In this document: positions 1-8,221 of the stretch, piece by piece
How the letters are laid out: every line of letters begins with the position of its first letter
Numbering within the stretch: position 1 is the stretch's first letter
Origin: an uncultured Planctomycetota bacterium
GTDB taxonomy: Bacteria; Planctomycetota; Phycisphaerae; SM23-33
Assembly: GCA_903892515.1 (NCBI GenBank)
Contig: CAITIS010000012.1
Location: forward strand, 1 to 47,374
Reading direction: 5' to 3'
Length of the DNA stretch: 47,374 bases
The notes under the pieces: generated by a model
Databases searched by the model: none
Told to the model about the DNA's origin: nothing
The model's input: only the letters and a program-made list of their open reading frames with translations
Made by a program: the position numbers and the translations under genes

Positions 1-1
1 A

Positions 2-124
2 CTCTGGCGGCAGTTCCAGAACTCCTGGTCGAGCCTCATCAAGAAGTGCCAGTACGACCAGTGGCGTAACGAGGCCTCCTACGCCTCCAGACGACGCACA
101 CAATCCCGCCTCGATACCACCTAG
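2..124 (+). CDS. C-terminal fragment of an unrecognised protein cut by the window edge
   Basis: An open frame enters from the left edge and ends at TAG, giving the last 40 residues of a basic, Ser/Arg-rich tail (it ends SRRRTQSRLDTT). I do not recognise the family. It stops only about 10 bp before the point where a minus-strand ABC permease loses its homology, so the economical reading is that this is the end of a transposase in an insertion sequence that landed in the permease. It is not similar to the ISAs1-like tail at the right end. No catalytic motif is in view, so the transposase reading is inference. Confidence 0.35.
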   Translation, partial: LWRQFQNSWSSLIKKCQYDQWRNEASYASRRRTQSRLDTT

Positions 125-134
125 CGCTGTCGTG

Positions 135-395
135 GTAGCCCAGGGCGATGCGGCGGATGCTGATCCATATGTTGTGGGCGAGGGATCGCTCCACCAGCAG
201 GGGCCTGAGACTGTGCTGGGGATTGAATACTTCCGCCGGGCTGGGCAGGATGCTCGGGCCGATGTGGCGATTCTCGACGGGCCCGGCCGTGAGGAACCAC
301 CACAGGCCGGCCATGGCCACAATGGGCAGCAAACCCAAGAGAATGCTGACGGCAAGTGTCGTGCTGCCCCGAACTGACGATGATGCCTGGCCCAT
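135..395 (-). pseudogene. Truncated ABC transporter permease, SsuC/TauC-like N-terminus
   Basis: From ATG at 395 the frame encodes a short cytoplasmic lead, one hydrophobic helix (residues about 12-30, rich in L, I, V, A, G and W), then ILPSPAEVF and a stretch ending SIRRIALGY. This is the order expected in permeases of nitrate/sulfonate/taurine-type importers, where a PSP.EVF motif precedes the first membrane-domain helix block. After GY at 135-140 family resemblance stops and the frame runs into unrelated sequence. About 87 residues remain of a protein that is normally near 260, without the EAA loop, so it cannot work as a permease. No partner ATPase or binding protein is in view. Confidence 0.6.
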
Positions 396-879
396 GCATA
401 GAGAGAGTATGCAAATACTCGCGTAAGTCAATGCCTTGCCCGCAGTTTGATGGCGGGGCGACCTGGGACGTATGGCAAGAACGCATGTGCCATCAAGAGA
501 CAGGATGCATCAACGATCATCGCCGTATCTTGCCCCAGCGGGGCAAAGGCCTGTAGCCACGGGTGGAGCGAAGACCGCTACTGCGGCCGTAGCGGAACCC
601 GTGGTAGAGGGCGGATTGTGATTTCCGCCCCAGGCGGGGCGGAGGAGACTCAATCAGCTGCATGGACTCTGTCGTGGCGTGCGCTGCCTTCGCCCCGCCG
701 GGACGAAAACAAGAAACCCATCGTCTCCACGGGTTCCGCGTCGGCGGGCGTTGCCGCCGCCGCTCCACCCGTGGCTACACCCTCGGCCCCGCTGGGCCGA
801 AGACCAAGACCAGAACACCAAAACCTGCCAGGCCAGGACTTGATGAATCCCCATCAATTTCGAACCACGACGGTAGCTG
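396..879. other. Intergenic region dominated by repeat family 1
   Basis: No gene is supported between the broken permease and the stop of the LTD protein. Several short overlapping frames exist but none has a family signature or ribosome site. The stretch is largely occupied by the family 1 nested palindrome at about 476-800, which has a second copy at 35998-36365. Confidence 0.6.
476..800. repeat. Repeat family 1, copy A: nested inverted repeat
   Basis: The core is a perfect 19-bp inverted repeat (552-570 TGTAGCCACGGGTGGAGCG against 761-779). Inside it is a perfect 13-bp inverted repeat (592-604 GCGGAACCCGTGG against 727-739). Self-complementary ends flank it: TTGCCCCAGCGGGGCAA at about 530-546 and TCGGCCCCGCTGGGCCGA at about 783-800. 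Copy B at 35998-36365 has the same order. The layout fits a non-autonomous miniature element or a structured RNA; no coding content is convincing. Confidence 0.75.
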
Positions 880-3800
880 CTAGAGGATGTGCAAATCCTC
901 GTCGCGCGTGATCGAGTTCAGCAGGCTCGTTGAGCGCGATGACGCCCATGTGGCCGCGGGCTTCGTGGCAATGATCCGGGTTTGCACCGTTGCGTCCTGC
1001 ACCGGCCCGGCGGCGCCGGACAGGATCGGGCCGGCCGACAGCACAATGGATGCCAGTGGCGCCATGGCCGGGGCGGATGGCAGAGGGATGGTCTTGCCGA
1101 AGTTGGCTTCCAACATGATGTAGTCGCGGAAGTTCACGATGCCGTCGCCGTTGAAGTCAGCAGCCAGCTGCGTGCCGACGTTGCCAAAGCTGGCTTCCAG
1201 GATGATGTAGTCGGCAAAGGTCACGTGGCCATCGAGGTTGGCATCGCCCGCCAGCACGGTCGGCAACCCAGGCGACGTGCGGAAGGATTGCCAGTTGAAC
1301 GGGTCGTCGCCGTAGTTCGTCAGCACGATCCGCTCCAGCGACTTGCCCGTGCCGTCAGCCTCCACCGCCCAGGGGTAACTGGGCCAGTACTCGACGCGGT
1401 CCACGCGGATCATCGCGTACGTGCCGTCGGTCGGGTCCACGCTGAGGGGCTTGTTGAGATTCACGTGGTCGCCGGCGTTGTTCAGGTTGCCGAGCCACGG
1501 GCCCAGCACGTCGACATTGGCCGGGATGTTGTACTTGGCCTTGAAGGCGCTCTTGAGCGCCGGCGTGGAGACATCGGCCGACGTCAGCACCAGCAGGCCT
1601 TGCGCCGGAATCTCTGTGGCTGCGGGAAGCGTGAAGTCGGCCCCGCCGCTGAGAGTCCAGGTATGCGCCGGACTGGCCGCGTCGTAAAGCTTTACAGGCG
1701 AATCGGTGATGTTCCGCAGCTCGACGAATTCGTCGTTGCCGTCCAGCGGGTGATACATGATCTCGTCGATGACCACCGGGCCGACCAGCGGAGTGCTGTT
1801 CGCTCCGCCCATCGTTGGAGTGGTCAGGGCCGTGAATGTCCAGTGGCCATCCCGATTGAGATATCGGCCGAAGGTCACGCCGGTGTCAGAGCCGCCAAAG
1901 TCGTCGGAATCGATCACCGCGCCGGCGGTATTGCTCAGGTAGATGCTCTCGCCGTTCTTGGAGAGCTTAAAAGCCGAGCCGAATTGGGCCTCGGTGAAGA
2001 CTGCGTACCCGTTGGAGGGGATCGCTGTGCCAGCCGGAATCGCGAACTTTTGCAGACTGGCGCTACTGTCGCTGAGATACCAGCCCGACAGATCCACCGC
2101 TCCGCCAGTGGGGTTGAACAACTCGATCCAGTCGCCGGCGTCGCCGTTATTGGTCATGACTTCATTGATGACCGGCTGCGTAGCGTTGTAGCTGCGCGAA
2201 CTGATCAGCATGTTGTTGGCGGCCACAAGGTGGAGCGTCTCGCCGGTGTTGTCCATATGGCCCGCGTAGGGGCCGACCACGTACAGACCTTGCCCGCCGC
2301 GAGGCCCGCTGGTCCTGGCGCGGAAGGCGTTCAGGTCAGCGGCCACATACACGCTGGCGCCGGGGGCTAAGACGGTCCCGCCGGCAAAGGTGTAGTCGAT
2401 GCCGCCGGTGAGCTTCCAGCCAGAGATGTCGACAGCGTAGCCCTGGGGGTTGGTGAGTTGGATGTACTCCTGGTTCTGGTCGCCTGACGCGGGAGAGAAA
2501 TCCACCGTCCCGATGGTGATCTGGTTGGCGAACGGGGCCCACTGGGCCGCTGGGATAAAGCCGTCGGATTCGATGAACCGCCGCCGCGGGGCCAGGAACT
2601 GCGTCTTGAGGATGTTGGTTGCCTGCACGATGGTCTGGTCGCTGCCGTAGGCGTAAGGCCGCCAGCGCGCGTCCAGCGTGGCGTCGTTGCCGATCTGGGC
2701 TACAAGCTGGTCGATGCGGGCCTCGTACTTGAGCTGCGCCGCCGGCGTGGCCGAAGACTGGAAGAGTTGGTCGTACAGCGTCCGAACGCGCCGCAGGTAC
2801 ATGGCCTTGGTCTGCGGGTTGTTCACGATGATGTCAGCGATCTCGTTGCTGATCAGCCAGGGGTCCGTCGGCTCGCCCTGGTAGGACATGTCGTCGTTGA
2901 GAACATCCCCGTTGTTGTGCCGCCCGAACGTCAGGTCCTTGTCCCAGGGCAGGATGCTCCACACGTGCGTGTTCAAGTCCTCGTACAGGTAGAAGTTCTT
3001 GCGCACGGAGTCGGAATCGTTCAGCAGATACAGCACCGCCAGATAGTCGACGCACTCGGAGATGTCCAGGTGGTCGAACATGTAGCTGACGCGCGTGGCG
3101 TTGTTCACCTTCAGGTTGGTCATGAACTCCAGCATGTCGGAGGTGGGCGAGTCGGTGTTGGTGTCCTTCTCCACGCCGATGGTCGAGCTGAAGGGCAGGT
3201 GTCCCTGCACGATCTTGTACAGGTCGCCGTCCTTGTCAAGACCGTTGCGCTTGAGATAGTCCGCATCGGGCTGCTCGATGAAGATCGGGACGCTGAAGAA
3301 GCTCCCGTTCTGCTGCAGCCGGACGGGGAAGGTCTCGCAATACGGCACGCCGGCATCGCGGAAGCTTTCATAGCTCAGGATTGGCCGGACGTCGGATTTG
3401 TCGCTATACGTCGTGTTGAGGTCGAACTCGTCGCGCCGGGTCTCTGAAGGCGAAAAGAGAAACTGATGATCCTTGGGCAAGTCGAACTTGTAGCTCTTCT
3501 TCGGATACGTGGCCGACGTGCCGCCGCGCAGCCGGACGTTGACGTTGTCGTAGAATTCCCCCGCGTAGTACAGGCTGGCCGGGGCGCCGACCGTGGTGTC
3601 GGCGGCGCTTGGGTTCTGCACGAACCACTGATACACCGGCAGGTTGCTGACGATCGAGGGGTCCGCAACCACGGTGCCGTAATACTGCTCGGATTTTTCC
3701 GGGTCCAGAAACAGCGGCATGCGCGTGGTGTGGCTGGCACTGTCCGTGGCCGTTACATACCAGCGGACCATCTGGCCCGGCGCCGAGGCCGAGGCGGGAA

Positions 3801-5637
3801 TGACCGCGCCGTACACGCCATCGCCGGCAGCGCCGTCGCCGTGGGCGCCGTCATCGTACATCGTGAGGGTGGTCTCGGTGTTCCAGTTCACGCGGTAGTG
3901 CAGCACCACCGAGGTGATAGCACTGGATGCCTTGGCCACGCTGGCCGTCACCGTCAGCGGGTTGGCGTCGGCGGGCGTCTGCGGAAAATGGTTCACGTGC
4001 GTGACGATCGGGCCCAGTTCGTTGACTCCGACGGAATTGACATCGCCGGGCGTGGGGACCTGGAAGTACCGCTCTTCGATAGCTCCGGTCGGCGTGACTT
4101 TGGCCACCAGCGTAGGTGACAGGAGAAAGTCGGTGTCGGAGGCAGCGACATTCATCGCCTGGATGGCCAGCACGTTCGTGCCGCTATGGATCAGAGCCAA
4201 GTAGGGCGTCAGGTCGAAGGATTCATCCTGCACGGCGCTTTCGTCGTCATTCTCCGCCGTCGCCGCCGAACTGTACGTCGGTGAGGCCGGGGCGTTGCGG
4301 CTGGCGACCTGCGTGCCATTGATGTACGCAATGAATCCGTCGTCGTACTTCATCTTCAGCATCAGCGACTCTAAGACGGAGGGATCCGCCACAGTGAAGG
4401 GGATGCGCGTGTACGCCGTGGCATTGACGTCCTTCATGGCGGTCTGCACGTTGGTCTGGATCAGCGGGCCGAAGTCGCTGGTAGTGGCGTTTACGGTGGC
4501 CGTGATCTTGGGAATGACCAGGAAATCGCTGTCGGCGGTGGGAACGCAATTAAGCCCCTGGATCGCCAGCACGTTTCGCCCTGCCACCAACTGGCCGATG
4601 TACGGCGTGATGTCGTAATCCGTGTACCCCGTCGGGTCGTCCGGCTGGCTGGTCGCGGCCGAATTCCAGGCCAGCGTGGCCGGGGCGTTGATGCTCTTGA
4701 TGGGCGCAGCGTTGCCGTTGAGCCAGACCACGCAGCCATCGTCCACCCGCAGCGACAGCGTCAGGGCGCTGATCGTCGATGGGTCGGGACAGTCAAAGTC
4801 GATGCGGATGTAACAGCTCGAGCGCACGCCGTGCATCTGCGTCGCGACGTTCAGGCCGATCACGGTTTCGTAGCCGCTGGCCATTTCGTAGCCCACGCCC
4901 GTGGTGCCGGAGAGCCAGCCGGTGGGCGTGAAACCGGGGTTGCGCCAGGTCGTGCCAATGTCGGTGCTGGGGACCAAGGCGTACGCCGACGCGCCATAGT
5001 CCAGCAGGGTCTGGGGTGAAGTCGTGGTCGTCGTGTCGGTGTCAAAGCCGATAGCGGCCTTGCCGGCCGTCCAGGAACTGTCATTAAAGCCGCTGGTCAT
5101 CCAGGCGGCGTCATCGGCCGGGCTGGTCGGGACATGACAGCGGGCAGTATCGGTGCTATGAACCAGCGTGGTGGAAGTGTCCAGGTTCGCCAGCCCGTAA
5201 GAAACGTCCGGGTACTGCGCCGGGAAATTCGGGCTGTACTGCGAGTCGATGGTGCTGCCGTTGGGTTCCACCAGGGCCAGGTACTCGCCGGAGGTGGCCA
5301 GGCTGAAATTCGTATGCAGCTCCTGCCCGGAGACTTTTCGGTCCTTGCCCGAGGCGAAGACCACGATATAGCTGCCCGCGCCCAGCGTGTCGTCGGGGAA
5401 CTTCCACTTGGTCAGGTTGGCGGCATCGTCGGTGAGGTAATAGCCGTTCAGGTTGACCGCGGATGAGCCGGAGTTGTACAGCTCGACCCAGTCGGAGTTG
5501 TCCCCGTCCTGGTCCTTCAGGCCGTTGGTGTTTTTGGCCATGAACTCGGTGATGACCACCGAGCCGCTCAGAAGTACGCGGGGCTCAAGGGCTTCGAGCA
5601 TCGATACGATGTGCTTTGCACGCGGCGTCTTTCGCAC
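880..5637 (-). CDS. Giant secreted LTD / CotH-kinase-like / dockerin protein with LEPR N-terminal motif
   Basis: This is a 1,585-residue exported protein. I chose GTG at 5637 because AAAGGA lies 6 nt upstream; an ATG at 5652 is in frame but has no ribosome site. Residues about 17-25 read LEPRVLLSG, the N-terminal motif of many planctomycete surface proteins. Order seen: a lamin-tail domain (about 26-155, with WVELYN and GYYLTDD); repeated beta-rich segments with DDG...WLNG or DDGFIAYING (about 170-530), which look like galactose-binding folds; a CotH-type region (about 700-1015, with VRLRGGTSATYPKKSYKF and ILPWDKDLTFG); three further lamin-tail domains (about 1039-1404); and a dockerin-like EF-hand pair (about 1460-1515, GDANLDGHVTF and DFNGDGIVNF). 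CotH relatives are atypical kinases; activity here is not proven. No cohesin is visible, so the dockerin may bind calcium or an unseen partner. Probable cell-surface or matrix role (inference). Confidence 0.85.
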   Translation of the reverse strand: MRKTPRAKHIVSMLEALEPRVLLSGSVVITEFMAKNTNGLKDQDGDNSDWVELYNSGSSAVNLNGYYLTDDAANLTKWKFPDDTLGAGSYIVVFASGKDRKVSGQELHTNFSLATSGEYLALVEPNGSTIDSQYSPNFPAQYPDVSYGLANLDTSTTLVHSTDTARCHVPTSPADDAAWMTSGFNDSSWTAGKAAIGFDTDTTTTTSPQTLLDYGASAYALVPSTDIGTTWRNPGFTPTGWLSGTTGVGYEMASGYETVIGLNVATQMHGVRSSCYIRIDFDCPDPSTISALTLSLRVDDGCVVWLNGNAAPIKSINAPATLAWNSAATSQPDDPTGYTDYDITPYIGQLVAGRNVLAIQGLNCVPTADSDFLVIPKITATVNATTSDFGPLIQTNVQTAMKDVNATAYTRIPFTVADPSVLESLMLKMKYDDGFIAYINGTQVASRNAPASPTYSSAATAENDDESAVQDESFDLTPYLALIHSGTNVLAIQAMNVAASDTDFLLSPTLVAKVTPTGAIEERYFQVPTPGDVNSVGVNELGPIVTHVNHFPQTPADANPLTVTASVAKASSAITSVVLHYRVNWNTETTLTMYDDGAHGDGAAGDGVYGAVIPASASAPGQMVRWYVTATDSASHTTRMPLFLDPEKSEQYYGTVVADPSIVSNLPVYQWFVQNPSAADTTVGAPASLYYAGEFYDNVNVRLRGGTSATYPKKSYKFDLPKDHQFLFSPSETRRDEFDLNTTYSDKSDVRPILSYESFRDAGVPYCETFPVRLQQNGSFFSVPIFIEQPDADYLKRNGLDKDGDLYKIVQGHLPFSSTIGVEKDTNTDSPTSDMLEFMTNLKVNNATRVSYMFDHLDISECVDYLAVLYLLNDSDSVRKNFYLYEDLNTHVWSILPWDKDLTFGRHNNGDVLNDDMSYQGEPTDPWLISNEIADIIVNNPQTKAMYLRRVRTLYDQLFQSSATPAAQLKYEARIDQLVAQIGNDATLDARWRPYAYGSDQTIVQATNILKTQFLAPRRRFIESDGFIPAAQWAPFANQITIGTVDFSPASGDQNQEYIQLTNPQGYAVDISGWKLTGGIDYTFAGGTVLAPGASVYVAADLNAFRARTSGPRGGQGLYVVGPYAGHMDNTGETLHLVAANNMLISSRSYNATQPVINEVMTNNGDAGDWIELFNPTGGAVDLSGWYLSDSSASLQKFAIPAGTAIPSNGYAVFTEAQFGSAFKLSKNGESIYLSNTAGAVIDSDDFGGSDTGVTFGRYLNRDGHWTFTALTTPTMGGANSTPLVGPVVIDEIMYHPLDGNDEFVELRNITDSPVKLYDAASPAHTWTLSGGADFTLPAATEIPAQGLLVLTSADVSTPALKSAFKAKYNIPANVDVLGPWLGNLNNAGDHVNLNKPLSVDPTDGTYAMIRVDRVEYWPSYPWAVEADGTGKSLERIVLTNYGDDPFNWQSFRTSPGLPTVLAGDANLDGHVTFADYIILEASFGNVGTQLAADFNGDGIVNFRDYIMLEANFGKTIPLPSAPAMAPLASIVLSAGPILSGAAGPVQDATVQTRIIATKPAATWASSRSTSLLNSITRDEDLHIL

Positions 5638-6191
5638 ATCCCATCCTTTCATATTGGGGGACAGCGACCACTCTATGTTACACGTGTTTTGGCAAACGCG
5701 TAAGGGAATTTGCGGGAGTACGGCGAGTGTATCTGGCTGCGTTTTCTGGCCGCCGGGATTTGTCGTGTAACAGGCCCCGGCTTCAGCCGGGGTGCCCGGT
5801 GGCCGACAGACGCAATCAGCCCGGTTCACCGGGCTTGAGGCTGTGCCTTGAGGCAATGGCTCAAGAGGCAAGACGGGAAGCCCGTTGAAACGGGCTGGCA
5901 GAATGTGGGGCAATCCGCTTTACCCCGGCTAAAAGCCGGGGCCTGTTACACGGCGAAACCAGGGCCTGTTACACGGGGCAAAGCCGGGGCCTGTTGCACG
6001 GCTTGACCAGGGCGCGCGGCCAAAGCACCTCCCGCCAAGAATAGTAACACGCGAGTCTTGTTACGTTCATGCCACGACCAACCCGCAGAATGCTTGCGGA
6101 ATCGTGCCGGCCAGAGACAATCAGACACCAATGGCCCGCGACGGTCGCGGGACAGGTTAGTTCATGAAGCCCCGAGAGGCAGGATACGAAC
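5638..6191. other. Intergenic region with repeat family 2
   Basis: The region separates two divergent genes and must hold both promoters. It is mostly occupied by the family 2 palindrome (5764-5952) and two extra half-ends. No gene is supported. The open frame that extends the LTD gene upstream to 5913 passes through the repeat and is not considered coding. Confidence 0.6.
5764..6001. repeat. Repeat family 2, copy A: GTGTAACAGGC-ended palindromic element
   Basis: The ends form a perfect 20-bp inverted repeat (5764-5783 CGTGTAACAGGCCCCGGCTT against 5933-5952). Internal hairpins are AGCCCGGTTCACCGGGCT near 5818 and AAGCCCGTTGAAACGGGCT near 5879. Two additional copies of the right end follow directly (about 5959-5976 and 5980-6001), as if ends had been duplicated. 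A second full copy lies at 9572-9758. Confidence 0.75.
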
Positions 6192-7973
6192 ATGACCGTT
6201 TCGCTCGAAGACCTCAAGCCCGTCGTCGGCCGATGGTACACCGCCAGCTTTAACGCCCCGACACAGTTGCTCAAGATCGCTGCCCGGAAGGGCAAGTTCC
6301 ACGTCCTGCTGCCGCTGGTCTCGGCCTGCGATCAGCCGGGGAAACGTGATGTGACGGAGTCGATCTCTGATATCCGCATGACAAAGCGCGGGGCCAAGAG
6401 CGTCCTGACCTTTACCGAAAAGAGCGCCCTGTGGGAGCGCAAGGAATACACCATCGAGTTCGGGCCCGAGCGGATTCGGTACTGGTACAAGGTCTTTGGC
6501 CATGGCAGCGTGGGCAGGGCGTACTTCTTCCGCTCGTGGTTCAGCGATCCGCGGACGGTCGAGACGGAGATGGGCATGGTGCCGGGGTACGATCAGATCT
6601 TCAGCCCGGCCGTCAACTTCTTCGACAAGGTCTATCACTTCCCCGGCGACACCTCGATCATCACCGTGGGCGACGAGCCGATGTACTGGGGGCAGGCCCT
6701 GGTGGCCGCTCCGTACAGCTTCGCCTTCAACCATCGCGCGGACAAGCTGTGGGTATGGGCGGCTCTGGGCGTCCGGCCGGGGGAGCATCGTTTCGAAGAA
6801 TTCACCTACAACACGAACGAGACCAAACGCATCTATGGCGCTGGCGGCTTCGACTGCAATTTCAACGGCAAGTTCGAGATCGACGGGCAGTGGGAATCGC
6901 CGCACATGGTCATCGGCTCAGCCAGCGATCCGTACCAGGGGCTCGAAGATTACGTGGCCGTGCTGGAGAAGGATTACGGCATCAAGCTCAACCGCAAGCG
7001 GCGCTTCCCCAAGTGGTGGCGAACGCCCATTGTTTGCGGCTGGGGCGAGCAGATGAGCCTGGGCTACAAGCACGAGGGCAACCTCGAAGGCGTCAACGTT
7101 GACAAGTACTGCACCCAGGCCGCCCATGACGAGTGGCTGGATATCCTGCGTAAACACGACATCCGCGCCGGCCAGCTCATCATCGACGCCGGCTGGCAGG
7201 CCGACGGCACGATCGGCGACATGTTCCCGCACGAGCAGCGCTGGCCGGACTTGCGCGGCTGGATCGACCAGCGCCGCAGCGAGGGCCTGCGGACGATCCT
7301 GTGGATGTGCGCGTGGAACCGCCAGGGCGTGCCCGACAGCGAGTGCATCACCAACGCCGAGGGCAAGGCCGTCAACGTCGATCCGACCAATCCCGCCTAC
7401 GAAAAGCGGCTGCGGGCGATGATCCGCCGCCTGGTCAGCAGCGAAGAGGGCTGCTATAACGCCGACGGCGTCAAGATCGACGGCGAGATGGGCTGCCCGA
7501 CGGGCCCGGGCCTGAAGAACTGCGGCAACGTCTGGGGCCTGGAACTCCAGCGGGCGTACATGGGCATCGTGTACGACGAACTCAAGAAGCACAAGCCCGA
7601 TGCCTGGGTGGGGGCCTTCCAAGCCAACCCGTACATGGCCCAGTTCAGCGACGTGGTCCGCACCGCCGACCTGTTCAGCGTCAAGTCTTCGCCGGAGGAT
7701 ACGATGATTCACCGCGCGAAGATCCTCTCGATCACGCAGCCAGGCTGCCCCATTGATACGGATCACGCCTTCCTGTACGACGTGCGCGACAACTGGATCG
7801 ACATCATGCAGGCCCAACTCCGCTGGGGCATTCCGTGCCTGTACCACTTCAAGTACGTCTGGCACAAACGCCCCTTCGTCCGGCCATACCTCGAAGAGAT
7901 GACCGACGCGCATTACGCCGCGGTGGCCAAGGCATTCAAGAGTTACTGGAAGAAACTGGAAGGCACGAGATAA
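6192..7973 (+). CDS. Cytoplasmic glycoside hydrolase, alpha-galactosidase/GH31-GH36-like superfamily
   Basis: 593 residues without a signal peptide, so it probably acts on imported oligosaccharides. The N-terminal third is a beta-rich domain. The C-terminal half has the pattern of a TIM-barrel retaining glycosidase: LIIDAGWQ at about 329-336, an RTILWMCAWN strand, and DGVKIDGE at 425-432, in which D430 occupies the place of the nucleophile in the KxD motif of clan GH-D/GH31 enzymes. GVKIDGE is not the classical KWD, so the exact family and substrate are uncertain. A weak AGGA lies about 10 nt before the ATG. The stop is followed 5 nt later by a family 3 palindrome. The convergent neighbour is a sugar-type dehydrogenase, in keeping with carbohydrate catabolism. 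Confidence 0.7.
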   Translation: MTVSLEDLKPVVGRWYTASFNAPTQLLKIAARKGKFHVLLPLVSACDQPGKRDVTESISDIRMTKRGAKSVLTFTEKSALWERKEYTIEFGPERIRYWYKVFGHGSVGRAYFFRSWFSDPRTVETEMGMVPGYDQIFSPAVNFFDKVYHFPGDTSIITVGDEPMYWGQALVAAPYSFAFNHRADKLWVWAALGVRPGEHRFEEFTYNTNETKRIYGAGGFDCNFNGKFEIDGQWESPHMVIGSASDPYQGLEDYVAVLEKDYGIKLNRKRRFPKWWRTPIVCGWGEQMSLGYKHEGNLEGVNVDKYCTQAAHDEWLDILRKHDIRAGQLIIDAGWQADGTIGDMFPHEQRWPDLRGWIDQRRSEGLRTILWMCAWNRQGVPDSECITNAEGKAVNVDPTNPAYEKRLRAMIRRLVSSEEGCYNADGVKIDGEMGCPTGPGLKNCGNVWGLELQRAYMGIVYDELKKHKPDAWVGAFQANPYMAQFSDVVRTADLFSVKSSPEDTMIHRAKILSITQPGCPIDTDHAFLYDVRDNWIDIMQAQLRWGIPCLYHFKYVWHKRPFVRPYLEEMTDAHYAAVAKAFKSYWKKLEGTR

Positions 7974-7977
7974 ATGT

Positions 7978-8046
7978 GGGTGCCACGGCTGCGGCGTTTG
8001 CAGCCGTGCCCCTTGCACACCTGCAAACACCGCAGGTGTGGCACCC
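7978..8046. repeat. Repeat family 3, copy a: GGGTGCCAC...GTGGCACCC double hairpin
   Basis: This 69-bp element starts GGGTGCCACGGCTGCGG and ends CCGCAGGTGTGGCACCC. It contains two hairpins, CACGGCTGC/GCAGCCGTG and CACCTGC/GCAGGTG, inside 9-bp terminal inverted repeats. It begins 5 nt after the glycosidase stop. Other copies are at 13614-13675, 16716-16787 and 41439-41509. Confidence 0.8.
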
Positions 8047-8094
8047 GAGAACCTAGGCCGGACAGAGCGTTGGGCGCTGACATTGATACATCCG

Positions 8095-8143
8095 CCGAGC
8101 TATCCATAGACTTGCCGCTGCGGCAAGCCTATGGACAACTCGG
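8095..8143. terminator. Long hairpin between convergent genes
   Basis: An imperfect palindrome of 49 bp has outer arm CCGAG/CTCGG, middle arm CCATAG/CTATGG and inner arm CTTGCCGC/GCGGCAAG around a tiny loop. It lies between the glycosidase stop (7973) and the stop of the convergent oxidoreductase (8222), where a bidirectional transcription barrier is expected. There is no T-tract on either side, so intrinsic termination is not certain. Confidence 0.45.
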
Positions 8144-8159
8144 TGGCACGTGGCCGGAA

Positions 8160-8195
8160 GGGCGGCATGGTCACGCTGTTCGCGTGACCATGTTT
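8160..8195. repeat. Repeat family 4, partial copy a
   Basis: GGGCGGCATGGTCACGC followed by GCGTGACCATGTTT forms the left hairpin of family 4. The full 116-bp form is at 15971-16086 and 37844-37959; here the right half is missing. Confidence 0.65.
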
Positions 8196-8221
8196 GGACG
8201 CTGCTGAGCTGCTGATTCCGC

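Noticed and set aside
982..2370. A 462-codon plus-strand frame opposite the LTD protein
   Set aside because: High-GC shadow of a real gene: Val/Gly/Arg/His-rich, no domain, no start signal, fully antisense to recognised lamin-tail domains.
5638..5913. N-terminal extension of the LTD protein to 5913
   Set aside because: The extension crosses the family 2 palindrome and has no signal sequence; a GTG with AAAGGA lies just before the LEPR motif, where such proteins normally begin.
6918..8030. A 370-codon minus-strand frame opposite the glycoside hydrolase
   Set aside because: Antisense shadow with biased composition (D, R, V, A, L) and no recognisable motif.
7978..8046. Family 3 palindromes as a CRISPR array
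   Set aside because: The units are dispersed kilobases apart, not regularly spaced, and no cas gene is present.
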